This document shows, in pieces, positions 15,573 to 24,181 of a stretch of DNA of 26,772 nt. Origin of the DNA: Lachnospiraceae bacterium UBA7086. GTDB lineage: Bacteria; Bacillota; Clostridia; Lachnospirales; Lachnospiraceae. The position numbers were made by a program, and so were the translations under genes. A model generated the notes under the pieces. The model was given only the letters and a program-made list of their open reading frames with translations. It made no database searches and had not been told where the DNA came from. Each line of letters opens with the position of its first letter. Within the stretch, counting starts at the first letter, position 1. The DNA is taken from assembly GCA_002492525.1 (NCBI GenBank), contig DKZA01000006.1, forward strand, positions 1-26,772. The letters are read 5' to 3'.

Positions 15573-18500
15573 GTGAGACAGGTAGTTGAAGAAATCTTAC
15601 AGGGCAAATTTAATGTTGATAGCGGGTCTTTGGATTTTTCCTGCCCGCGCATTGAGTTGTCACTCCATGCCGATACGGCCTGTGAGGGATTTTTTTTGGT
15701 ATACGGTCCGAAGGGACAGGTGACGGAGGGACACGTGGTTTCCTCAGATCTTCGCATGGTGTGTGTCACGGAAATCTTCAGCGGCAGTCAGGACGAGATC
15801 CTGTATCGATTTGATGCCCGGGGAATGGAAGTGGGTGAAGAAGTCAGGGGGAATTTTTATATCATTTCCAATCACGGAGAATATTATCTTCCTTTCAGGG
15901 TGTCCATTGTGCCGGAGGTGATCGATTCCAGTCTGGGGCCTGTCAAGAACCTGTTCCACTTTACCAATCTGGCAAAGAGCAGCTGGGAAGAGGCGGTGAA
16001 GCTTTTTTATTCTCAGGAATTTAAGGCGGTGTTTACCGGTAATGACAGGCAGCATTATGCGGCCTACAAGGGGCTTGCCGCGGTGCCTGGCAATGAACAT
16101 AATGTAGAAGAATTTCTTTTAGAGATCAATAAGAAAAAAGCGGTGGAATATATTCCGGAGGAGAAAGAGATCAAGATTGAGGATCCTTTGGAGACTACAC
16201 GGTATGCCCTGGTGGTCAATCGTAACGGCTGGGGATATACTCATCTGCGGATTGCTGTGGAAGGAGAATTTCTGCAGGTGAAAGAGGATGTGGCAACAGA
16301 TTCCGCCTTCCTGGGAAATATATACCGTGTCTATTATTATGTGCAGCATGAGAAGCTGCACGCCGGCAATAATTATGGTGCGATTCTGTTGATACAAGAG
16401 CATGAAACGACACGGATACCTGTCACGGTGGTAAGGCATGCAGCCGGCAGAAAACTTCTGGGGCTGCAGCGTGAAAAGAAACAGCTTACGGTGGAGGTAA
16501 TGGCTTATTATCAGGCTTTCCGGTTAAAGAAGATCGGGACAAAGACCTGGCTTACAGAGACGAACAAACTGTTGGGACGTATGGCGGAGATTGATGATAA
16601 AGATATCTCGGTGAAACTTTTTACGGCGCAGATGCTTCTCACAGAGGAGCGATATAACGAGGGAAGATGGCTGATAGAGAAACAAAAAGAGCAGGTGGAG
16701 CAAAGAAAGGATGCAGATCCGGCAATGTGGTGTTATTATCTGTATCTTACCACGCTTTACAGCAAGGATGATCAATACGTGGATGAAGTGGCCTCTGTGG
16801 TAGAGAGAATTTATGAACGCAATCGGGGCAACTGGCGGATTGCATGGCTGCTTTTGTATTTATCCGAAGAGTATGTTAAGAGCCCTTCCCGTAAGTGGGT
16901 GCTTTTGGAGGAATTGTTTGGATATCATTGTACTTCTCCGGTTATTTATATAGAAGCATGGAATATTATCCGTGCAAATCCGGCGATGCTTACGAAGCTG
17001 GATCTGTTTGAGCAGCAAATACTGATCTATGCGGTCAGAAATGATCTTTTAAAAGAGGATGTGATTCGTCAGATTGTTTATCTTGCGCAGCATCAGCGTG
17101 GATATTCCGAAAGTCTGTATAAGATTCTTGCCGGGTGTTATGAGAAGATGCCGGATAATGAAATATTGCAAGCGGTCTGTTCCCTGCTGATTAAGGGGAA
17201 CTGTCGGGGAGAGAGGTACTTTGCGTGGTATCGTGCCGGTGTGGAAGAGAATCTGCGGATTACCCGTCTCTATGAATATTATATGATGTCTGTTTCTTTG
17301 GAGCATGAAGAGCCTCTGCCTAAGATGATATTGATGTATTTTGCTTACCAGAGTGATCTGCATTACGAGATTACGGCTTATCTGTATGCTTATGTGCACA
17401 GGCACAGAGAAGAATTGCCTGATATTTATGTAAACTATACGGCGGCCATGGAGCGCTTTGTCTTAGAACAGATCAAACGCGGCAGAGTGAATAAGGATCT
17501 GGCATATCTTTACCGCCATATCATAAGTCTTCCCATGATTGATGAGGAGAGCGCACAGGCCTTGGCGTCGCTTCTTTTCGTGCGGGAGATTCGGGTGGAT
17601 TCGGATAAGGTCAAAGAGGTGATCTTGTCTTATCCTTATCGGATTGATCAAAAAAGTTATCCTGTCACGGGAGGAAAGGCGCTGGTGCCTATCTATGATG
17701 CCAACTGCAGGATTCTTCTGGGAGATGGAGAGGGCAATCGCTATACTGTGAGCGTAAAATATCGGGAGGAAACATTGCTTAGCCCTGTAAGGCTTGCATT
17801 GATGATATCGCCTTTTGTGCGCAATCATATAGGATATGCGATTTATATGTGCTATGAGTACCAGACGACACTGACGGTACAGGATGACAACGCGGATCTT
17901 TTTGCGCTGCTGGCACAGTCGGATCGGATCGAGCAGGATACCAGACGGATGTTCCGCAGGATGCTGGTTGACTTCTATTATGAGAAGGACAGGATGCGGG
18001 AACTGGATGATTATCTGCTTTCCCTGCACCCGGAAGAGATATTACCCAAAGACCGTAAAGAGGTGGTTCGCTGTATGGTGAACCGGGGTATGTACGAGGA
18101 AGCCTATGAGTGGGTGCAGCGTTACGGCCCCTACAGTATGGATGCCAAGACCCTTTTGAAACTTTGCAGCAGGCTTTTGGATTTTCAGGAGATAGAAGGA
18201 GATCCCCTGATGACGGGGGTGCTCTTTTATGTGATGCAAAAGGGCAAATATGATGACAATGTACTGCGTTATCTGGTGCATTATTTTAACGGCAGCATCA
18301 AAGAAATGCGGGATGTGTGGAAAACAGCGGAAGCTTTCGGTGTAGACACTTATGGGTTATGTGAGCGGATGATCGTGCAGATGCTCTACACAGGCGCTCA
18401 TGTAGGAGAAAAAATTGAAATTTTCCGTTCTTATAATAGGAGCGGCGGCAGCGAACGTCTCCGGGCTGCTTTTTTGTCCCAGTGCTGTTATGATTATGCC

Positions 18501-19139
18501 ATAGGGGAACAGATTACGGAGAATTATGTGTTTGAGAGCGTTTTGCAGCTTTATCTGGAGCAGGTGCCGCTTCATCTTGTCTGTGAGATTGCCTATCTTC
18601 GTTATTATGCGGAGAATCGGTCGAATCAGACGGATACGGTGAAGAAAGCCTGCGTTGCGTTCCTCCATGATCTTCTGGCCAAGCAGATCGTACTGCCGCT
18701 TTATAAAGAGTATCAGGGATATCTTCCGCAGATGGACGCCTACCTGGATAAGACCATGGTAGAATACCGGGTAAGCCCCGGTAACAGGGCAGTCATACAT
18801 TATGTGATCCAGAGTGAGGGAGGCCAGGAGGAAGAGTACCATAAGGAAGAAATGCGGGATATGTTCGGAGGAATCTGTGTTAAGGAGTTTGTGTTGTTTT
18901 TCGGGGAAAGGCTTCAGTATTATATCACGGAGGAGACAGATGGGGGAGAACAGCTGACGAAGAGCGGTACCATCAACAAGAGCGATATCGGACAGGAGAA
19001 TTTTGAGAGCAGGTTCTCCATGTTGAATGATATTATGATCGGCAAGACGTTACAGGATTACGATACGGTGGACAGTCTGTTACAAGAGTATTACAGACAA
19101 GACCACATGGTGGAAGAAATATTTATGTCGCTTCGGTAA
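15573..19139 (+). CDS. Large uncharacterised protein, DUF5717-like: beta domains plus helical repeats
   Basis: Function unknown. An 1188-aa protein with no signal peptide or membrane helix, so probably cytosolic. Residues about 10-125 and 190-300 look like two beta-sandwich domains of the same plan; both end in a G...I-x-(x)-hydrophobic-P-hydrophobic strand pair (GNFYIISNHGEYYLPFRVSIV-like, then GAILLIQEHETTRIPVTVV). A long helical, TPR-like array follows (about 310-680 and 735-1060), broken by a short beta insert, and the C-terminus is a beta segment (about 1060-1130). From memory it resembles the family named DUF5717. GTG 15573 is preferred because GGGGAG lies 7 bases upstream; ATG 15558 has no ribosome site. 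First gene of four on one strand; the next begins 34 bases later. Confidence 0.8.
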   Translation: MRQVVEEILQGKFNVDSGSLDFSCPRIELSLHADTACEGFFLVYGPKGQVTEGHVVSSDLRMVCVTEIFSGSQDEILYRFDARGMEVGEEVRGNFYIISNHGEYYLPFRVSIVPEVIDSSLGPVKNLFHFTNLAKSSWEEAVKLFYSQEFKAVFTGNDRQHYAAYKGLAAVPGNEHNVEEFLLEINKKKAVEYIPEEKEIKIEDPLETTRYALVVNRNGWGYTHLRIAVEGEFLQVKEDVATDSAFLGNIYRVYYYVQHEKLHAGNNYGAILLIQEHETTRIPVTVVRHAAGRKLLGLQREKKQLTVEVMAYYQAFRLKKIGTKTWLTETNKLLGRMAEIDDKDISVKLFTAQMLLTEERYNEGRWLIEKQKEQVEQRKDADPAMWCYYLYLTTLYSKDDQYVDEVASVVERIYERNRGNWRIAWLLLYLSEEYVKSPSRKWVLLEELFGYHCTSPVIYIEAWNIIRANPAMLTKLDLFEQQILIYAVRNDLLKEDVIRQIVYLAQHQRGYSESLYKILAGCYEKMPDNEILQAVCSLLIKGNCRGERYFAWYRAGVEENLRITRLYEYYMMSVSLEHEEPLPKMILMYFAYQSDLHYEITAYLYAYVHRHREELPDIYVNYTAAMERFVLEQIKRGRVNKDLAYLYRHIISLPMIDEESAQALASLLFVREIRVDSDKVKEVILSYPYRIDQKSYPVTGGKALVPIYDANCRILLGDGEGNRYTVSVKYREETLLSPVRLALMISPFVRNHIGYAIYMCYEYQTTLTVQDDNADLFALLAQSDRIEQDTRRMFRRMLVDFYYEKDRMRELDDYLLSLHPEEILPKDRKEVVRCMVNRGMYEEAYEWVQRYGPYSMDAKTLLKLCSRLLDFQEIEGDPLMTGVLFYVMQKGKYDDNVLRYLVHYFNGSIKEMRDVWKTAEAFGVDTYGLCERMIVQMLYTGAHVGEKIEIFRSYNRSGGSERLRAAFLSQCCYDYAIGEQITENYVFESVLQLYLEQVPLHLVCEIAYLRYYAENRSNQTDTVKKACVAFLHDLLAKQIVLPLYKEYQGYLPQMDAYLDKTMVEYRVSPGNRAVIHYVIQSEGGQEEEYHKEEMRDMFGGICVKEFVLFFGERLQYYITEETDGGEQLTKSGTINKSDIGQENFESRFSMLNDIMIGKTLQDYDTVDSLLQEYYRQDHMVEEIFMSLR

Positions 19140-19173
19140 ATCGCGGCCATAAGCAGACGGATGATGCGGCAGA

Positions 19174-20505
19174 ATGAAGAAGGCAGAGCGTATGTTCTTA
19201 GAACGTAAAGATGAGGGCAAACTGCATAAAGGGAGCGTGCTGGTGGGCTATGATCTGGGAGAGCAGTATTCCCAGATAAGTTACTGTGTTTACGGAAATG
19301 AAGATGTGGATACGGTGGCTACCGTGGTGGGAACGAAACAATATAATATACCAACTGTGTTATGTAAACGAAAAGGAGTCAATCAGTGGTTTTACGGCAA
19401 AGATGCGGTGAAGAACAGCGAAGAGGAGGATATGTTCGCTGTGGAGGGTCTGTTGTCTCTGGCCAGAAAAGGGGAAAAAATAGGACTGGACGGAGAATCC
19501 TACGACCCGGTGGCATTGGTCACACTCTTTATGCGGCGCAGTCTGACACTGATGAATCTGATTGCTTCGATTGAAAATATAGCGGCGATCATGTTTACCG
19601 TGGATGAACTGGATGATCGTATGGTGGAGATCCTGGCACAGGCAGCAGCCAATCTGAATCTGAAAACCTCGCATATTTATTTTCAGAGTCACACAGAGAG
19701 TTTTTATTCTTTTATGCTGCATCAGCCGGCGGAACTGTGGACTTATCAGGTGATTGCCTGTGAACATGACGGCAGGCGTCTTAAGACCTATCGCATGGAA
19801 TGTAATAAACGGACAACGCCTATTGTGGCGTTGATCGAGGAACAGATGTATGAAACTTTGGTGATTCCGGAGGAAGAGGAAGAAGAGCAGGTCAGGCAGG
19901 ATGCCTTTCGCCTGGCGGACGAGAGATTTCTTGGTATTTTGGAGAAGATGTGTGAGGGGCGTATTGTCTCCAGCGCATATCTTCTGGGGGATGGTTTTAG
20001 AGAAAATTGGAACGAACGTTCTCTGCAGTTTTTATGCCATAACAGGCGGGTTTTCCAGGGGAATAACCTTTTCAGCCGGGGAGCGGTTTACGGGATTTTG
20101 GAGAAGCTGGCTCCCAGTGAGGCGGGATTAAGTCATGTTTTTCTTGGAAAAGACAAATTAAAGTCCAATATCGGTATGCAGGTGATGCGACAGGGCAAGG
20201 AGTCCTATTTTGCGTTGTTGGATGCGGGGGAGAACTGGTATGAGATACACAGGGAGTGCGAGTTTATATTAGGGGATGAGAAGAAACTGGAATTTGTTGT
20301 CACGCCGCTTACAGGAAAGAATGTGGAGACCATAGAGATACCGCTTACGGGAGCTGGCCAGACAGAGGCTCCTTTTACCAGATATGCGCTGGAAGCGGCA
20401 ATGAGCTCACCGGATACGGTGCGGATTAAGGTGACGGACTTAGGGTTTGGGGAATTTTTCCCGGCAAACGGGCAGGTGTGGGAGGAATCCTTCCAGGTAT
20501 CTTGA
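19174..20505 (+). CDS. Divergent Hsp70/actin-fold protein, DUF5716-like
   Basis: A 443-aa cytosolic protein that reads as a degenerate Hsp70. VGYDLGEQYSQISY (24-37, D27) matches the Hsp70 phosphate-1 loop, IPTVL (59-63) and WFYGKDAVK (72-80) match the next strands, and residues 137-182 match the VPA...EPTAAALAYGL region in layout. LLGDGF (270-275) and FSRGAVYGIL (300-309) match the adenosine-binding end. The phosphate-2 glycine loop (DLGGGT) is missing: residues 190-207 read YQVIACEHDGRRLKTYRM. The tail from about 330 resembles the Hsp70 beta substrate-binding domain. ATPase activity is therefore doubtful. From memory it matches DUF5716. The start is uncertain: ATG 19174 lacks a good ribosome site, while ATG 19192 has AGAAGG upstream. 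Confidence 0.78.
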   Translation: MKKAERMFLERKDEGKLHKGSVLVGYDLGEQYSQISYCVYGNEDVDTVATVVGTKQYNIPTVLCKRKGVNQWFYGKDAVKNSEEEDMFAVEGLLSLARKGEKIGLDGESYDPVALVTLFMRRSLTLMNLIASIENIAAIMFTVDELDDRMVEILAQAAANLNLKTSHIYFQSHTESFYSFMLHQPAELWTYQVIACEHDGRRLKTYRMECNKRTTPIVALIEEQMYETLVIPEEEEEEQVRQDAFRLADERFLGILEKMCEGRIVSSAYLLGDGFRENWNERSLQFLCHNRRVFQGNNLFSRGAVYGILEKLAPSEAGLSHVFLGKDKLKSNIGMQVMRQGKESYFALLDAGENWYEIHRECEFILGDEKKLEFVVTPLTGKNVETIEIPLTGAGQTEAPFTRYALEAAMSSPDTVRIKVTDLGFGEFFPANGQVWEESFQVS

Positions 20506-20523
20506 CATATTTTTAATTTTGGC

Positions 20524-20576
20524 CGAGGCCGCGAAGCGGACCTCGTAAAGTTAATTTGCGAAGCAAATTTACTTTT
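20524..20576. repeat. Two-hairpin interspersed repeat, copy 2
   Basis: The same plan as the copy at 28-83. Hairpin 1 (20524-20545) pairs CGAGG+CCGC with GCGG+CCTCG around a GAA loop with one bulged A. Hairpin 2 (20547-20575) has the 13-bp stem with its T-T mismatch and GAA loop. Only four T residues follow. It fills most of the gap between the stop of the Hsp70-like gene and the ribosome site of the TPR-like gene. Confidence 0.78.
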
Positions 20577-20590
20577 GGGAAAGGGACAGT

Positions 20591-21436
20591 ATGAGTCATA
20601 TGATTCTGGGAACCGGCAGATATGCCGCGAAGCCCTATTATGTAGAAAGATTTTATGTAAACTTATATTCTGTGGAAGAATTGTGTTTTCTCCTGGTGGA
20701 TAAGGCGGAACTTTTGGATCAGGAAATCATGCAGCGTGATATGGTGCGCTGGCTGGATGAAGAATGTGATCTAAGCGATCTGGCGCATGCGCTTTATGCT
20801 CTTTTGAACCAGAAAGGCTCCACGGCGGCTTATGTGGGTACCATTTTAGAATATGTGTGTCTTTATTCTCCCGAAGTGATCGCCCGTACGGAGGAACTCA
20901 TAAGAGATAATGAAGGATTAAGTCCGTTTGAGAGGCATAAGGCCAAGGCGGATTATCTGTTGAAGGAGCGACGGTATTTTGCGGCTATGGAAATGTATCA
21001 GAGCCTGTTAAACAGAATCCCTGATACGGAGAGGATACTGCAGGCAAAGATATTACATAATATGGGTGCGGCCTGTGCGGGGATGTTTATGTTTGAACAG
21101 GCGGCGGACTGGTTCATGAAATCCCATGAGATAGACGGCAGGCAGGAAAGTCTGCTGATGTATCTGGCTTCGCGGCGGATGAATCGTTCGGACAAGGAAT
21201 ATATAGACTATATTGCCGGACATCCGGAGTTTCATGATGCTTCTTTGCAGGTAGAGCGCATGATGGAACGGGCCGAGGGTACGTTTGAGGGATCGGACGA
21301 GAATCGTATGCTTGTGACGCTGCAGGTGTTTAAGGAGGAAGGCAAGGGTGTATTTGGTAACACAACACCTTACTATAATGAGATCGAACGGTTAACGGCA
21401 GGGTTGAAAGAGAAATACAGGGCATACACAGTATGA
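20591..21436 (+). CDS. TPR-like helical protein of unknown function
   Basis: A 281-aa soluble, largely helical protein. Two TPR-like units are visible at about residues 115-148 (ADYLLKERRYFAAMEMYQSLL) and 152-185 (HNMGAACAGMFMFEQAADWFMKSHEI). The first 110 residues are helical without a recognised motif, and the C-terminal 60 are charged. Such repeats usually bind other proteins. No catalytic motif is seen and I recognise no named family. The ribosome site AAAGGGA ends just before the ATG and directly follows the two-hairpin repeat. The next gene starts 27 bases after the stop, which supports one operon. Confidence 0.8.
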   Translation: MSHMILGTGRYAAKPYYVERFYVNLYSVEELCFLLVDKAELLDQEIMQRDMVRWLDEECDLSDLAHALYALLNQKGSTAAYVGTILEYVCLYSPEVIARTEELIRDNEGLSPFERHKAKADYLLKERRYFAAMEMYQSLLNRIPDTERILQAKILHNMGAACAGMFMFEQAADWFMKSHEIDGRQESLLMYLASRRMNRSDKEYIDYIAGHPEFHDASLQVERMMERAEGTFEGSDENRMLVTLQVFKEEGKGVFGNTTPYYNEIERLTAGLKEKYRAYTV

Positions 21437-21463
21437 GTATTCAGGAAATGATGGGAGATAACA

Positions 21464-22648
21464 ATGGGATTTATTAAAAGGTTACTGGCGAAAATCCGTG
21501 GAGAATCTTACGAGGATTTTGAGGAGGAACTCTGGGAGGAGGAAGAACCTGCCAGACAGATAGATTATAATAATAAAGAACAGCGTAATGATTACGTAAG
21601 AAACTGTCTGGAAAAGATGGGAGATGCCACAAAGGAGCTGGAAAATCTTACGTTTGAGTACAATATGGTGACTTCCTATCTGAAAGATATGGAAGAGATT
21701 GAAGCACTGCCGCCGGAGGAGAGTGAGCAGCTGAAAGAATGTGCCAAAAGGGTTTCCCTGCTGCAGGACAGTAAGGCTGACTTTATGGGACGGCCGCACC
21801 GGATTACAGATGAGAAATACCGCCTGATGGAACGGATGGAAGATCAGGTGGAAGAAGGATATAAGAAACTTACCGAGGCGGAGGAGTATCAGGATCTGAT
21901 CCGCAAGGACCTGAATCGTCTGGACGGTGAGAAACATGCCTACCTCTACCGAAAAAACGAGGTCATGCGCCTTATTGCCGATACGAAGGGCATGGCGGTA
22001 ATCTGTGTCGTGGCCCTGGGATTGTGTATTCTTCTTTTAGTGTTATTGCAGTTTTTCCTGGATATGGATACGCAGATGGGATATTTTCTGGCAGCGGGAG
22101 CGGCTGCGGTGGTAATCACGATCATTTATGTCAGACATGTGGATGCCAGACGGGAGCTGCGCCGGGTGGAGACCGGTATCAATAAGATTATATTATTGCA
22201 GAATAAAGTGAAGATACGTTATGTAAACAACACCAATCTTTTGGATTATCTCTATATGAAATATGGTGTGAAGAGCGCTGAAGAGCTGACGAAGATGTGG
22301 GAAAATTATAAGATTGAAAAGGAAGAGAGGGAGAAGTTTCGCCGTGCGGAACTGGATCTGGACTACTGCCAGCAGGAACTTCTGCAGATTTTAAAGTGTT
22401 ATCAGATCCAGGATCCGGCAATCTGGCTGCACCAGACCGAGGCGATCTTAGATCATAAGGAAATGGTGGAAATCCGTCACAACCTGATTATCAGAAGACA
22501 GTCTTTAAGACGGCGGATGGATTATAATAAGGAAGTGGTGGCAGGTTCTTCCCAGAAGGAAATTAAGGAACTGGTGGAGAAATATCCACAGTATGCGAAA
22601 GAGATTATGAAGACGGTGGAGGAATACGAAGAGAAATTTCAGGAATAG
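21464..22648 (+). CDS. Coiled-coil membrane protein of unknown function
   Basis: A 394-aa protein with an acidic N-terminus (EDFEEELWEEEEPA), a long charged helical region likely to be coiled coil (about 40-175), two membrane helices (about 177-199 and 205-223) and a second coiled-coil region to the end. The short acidic loop between the helices suggests that both coiled coils face the same side, most likely the cytosol. It could anchor the other three products at the membrane; this is inferred only from order and topology. GGAG lies about 8 bases before the ATG. No terminator is seen before purF, 86 bases downstream. Confidence 0.8.
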   Translation: MGFIKRLLAKIRGESYEDFEEELWEEEEPARQIDYNNKEQRNDYVRNCLEKMGDATKELENLTFEYNMVTSYLKDMEEIEALPPEESEQLKECAKRVSLLQDSKADFMGRPHRITDEKYRLMERMEDQVEEGYKKLTEAEEYQDLIRKDLNRLDGEKHAYLYRKNEVMRLIADTKGMAVICVVALGLCILLLVLLQFFLDMDTQMGYFLAAGAAAVVITIIYVRHVDARRELRRVETGINKIILLQNKVKIRYVNNTNLLDYLYMKYGVKSAEELTKMWENYKIEKEEREKFRRAELDLDYCQQELLQILKCYQIQDPAIWLHQTEAILDHKEMVEIRHNLIIRRQSLRRRMDYNKEVVAGSSQKEIKELVEKYPQYAKEIMKTVEEYEEKFQE

Positions 22649-22734
22649 GACAATACTAAGGGCGTATAGGGGCGGTAATCTGTCATCTGTGGAGAGGCGG
22701 CAGAAATCCAAAGATAAGGAAGGGTTAATAGAAT

Positions 22735-24159
22735 ATGCAGCAGACAGATAAGCTTTCTGAGGAGTGCGGCGTTTTCGGAATCTATGATTTCGACGGCGGT
22801 GATGTGGCCTCTACGATTTACTACGGATTGTTTGCCCTGCAGCACAGGGGGCAGGAGAGTTGTGGTATCGCTGTCAGCGACACAGAAGGACCTAAGGGGA
22901 AGGTCCTTAGTGCAAAGGAGATGGGACTTCTCAACGAGAATTTTACGCCGGCCACGTTAGAGAAGCTAAAGGGGGATATCGGCGTGGGTCATGTGCGGTA
23001 TTCTACCGCCGGCAGCAGTACGAGAGAGAACGCGCAGCCTTTGGTACTGAATTATGTGAAGGGAACGCTGGGGCTGGCCCATAACGGCAACCTGATCAAT
23101 GCACCGCAGCTGCGCAGGGAATTAGAATATTCCGGAGCGATTTTTCAGACAACCATTGATTCCGAAGTCATTGCCTATCATATCGCCAGAGAGCGGCTGA
23201 ACAGTAAGTCAGTGGAGGAGGCCGTAGGGCGTGCCATGAAGAAGATTAAAGGGGCTTATTCTTTGATCGTCATGTCTCCCCGGAAACTGATCGGTGCCAG
23301 GGATCCTTACGGATTTAAACCTCTATGTATCGGCAGACGCGATAACTCCTATATTTTGGCCTCTGAAACCTGCGCGCTGGATACCATTGGCGCTTCCTAT
23401 GTCCGGGATGTGGAGCCCGGAGAGATCGTGACCATTTCCCCGGGAAAAGGAATCGAATCAGACAGGAGTATGTGTCTTAGCCCTAAACATCAGGGAAGAT
23501 GTGTTTTTGAATATATTTATTTTGCCAGGCCGGATAGCCGGATTGACGGCGTAAGCGTTTATGAATCCAGGATTCGTGCAGGGAGATTTCTGGCAATGGA
23601 TTCTCCGGTAGAAGCGGATTTGGTGGTGGGAGTACCGGAGTCCGGTAACTGTGCGGCGTTAGGGTATTCTATGGAGTCCGGCATCCCGTACGGACAGGCA
23701 TTTGTGAAGAACGCCTATGTGGGGCGGACATTTATCAAGCCGGGTCAGAAGAGCCGGGAGAGCAGTGTGCAGGTCAAACTCAATGCTATCCGGGAAGCGG
23801 TGGAAGGAAAGAGGATCATCATGATTGATGATTCCATCGTGAGAGGAACTACGTCGGACCGCATCGTCCGGATGCTGCGGGAGGCAGGGGCGAAGGAAGT
23901 ACATATGCGGGTCAGTTCGCCGCCCTTCTTATATCCCTGTTATTTTGGAACCGACGTGCCGTCACAGGAACAGCTGATTGCTTATGAGCGTACGGTGGAC
24001 GAAATACGGCAGATTATCGGGGCGGATACTTTAGGATATCTGAAGCTGGAACGGCTCAGTGAACTGGCGGGAAACCGGCCTATCTGTGTGGGCTGTTTTA
24101 CGGGGAAATACCCCATGGATCCTCCGGCGGAGGATATCCGTGGAGAATATGATAAATAA
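22735..24159 (+). CDS. purF: Amidophosphoribosyltransferase
   Basis: A 474-aa enzyme for the first committed step of purine synthesis: PRPP plus glutamine give phosphoribosylamine. It has a 10-residue propeptide ending before C11 (SEECGVFG), the N-terminal nucleophile after cleavage. The glutaminase domain spans about 11-240. The PRPP loop is MIDDSIVRGTTS near 365. Four cysteines, C256, C402, C451 and C454, match the 4Fe-4S ligands of the Bacillus subtilis-type enzyme, so it should be oxygen-sensitive and of that type, not the E. coli type. GGAAGGG lies about 10 bases before the ATG. purB follows. No purine riboswitch was seen in the 86 bases upstream. Confidence 0.97.
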   Translation: MQQTDKLSEECGVFGIYDFDGGDVASTIYYGLFALQHRGQESCGIAVSDTEGPKGKVLSAKEMGLLNENFTPATLEKLKGDIGVGHVRYSTAGSSTRENAQPLVLNYVKGTLGLAHNGNLINAPQLRRELEYSGAIFQTTIDSEVIAYHIARERLNSKSVEEAVGRAMKKIKGAYSLIVMSPRKLIGARDPYGFKPLCIGRRDNSYILASETCALDTIGASYVRDVEPGEIVTISPGKGIESDRSMCLSPKHQGRCVFEYIYFARPDSRIDGVSVYESRIRAGRFLAMDSPVEADLVVGVPESGNCAALGYSMESGIPYGQAFVKNAYVGRTFIKPGQKSRESSVQVKLNAIREAVEGKRIIMIDDSIVRGTTSDRIVRMLREAGAKEVHMRVSSPPFLYPCYFGTDVPSQEQLIAYERTVDEIRQIIGADTLGYLKLERLSELAGNRPICVGCFTGKYPMDPPAEDIRGEYDK

Positions 24160-24181
24160 GGAAACGGAAAGGATTTCAATG

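Noticed and set aside
17420..17440. Recurrence of TTATGTAAAC across the unknown operon (for example near 17427, 19360, 20652, 22218) as a motif
   Set aside because: In most places it encodes Tyr-Val-Asn in frame, so codon use explains it.
20502..20530. TTGACA overlapping the stop of the Hsp70-like gene as a promoter
   Set aside because: No -10 box is found 16-18 bases downstream, where the repeat hairpin begins.
24059..24181. Upstream in-frame start for purB, overlapping purF
   Set aside because: The added residues do not belong to the family, and a ribosome site directly precedes ATG 24182.
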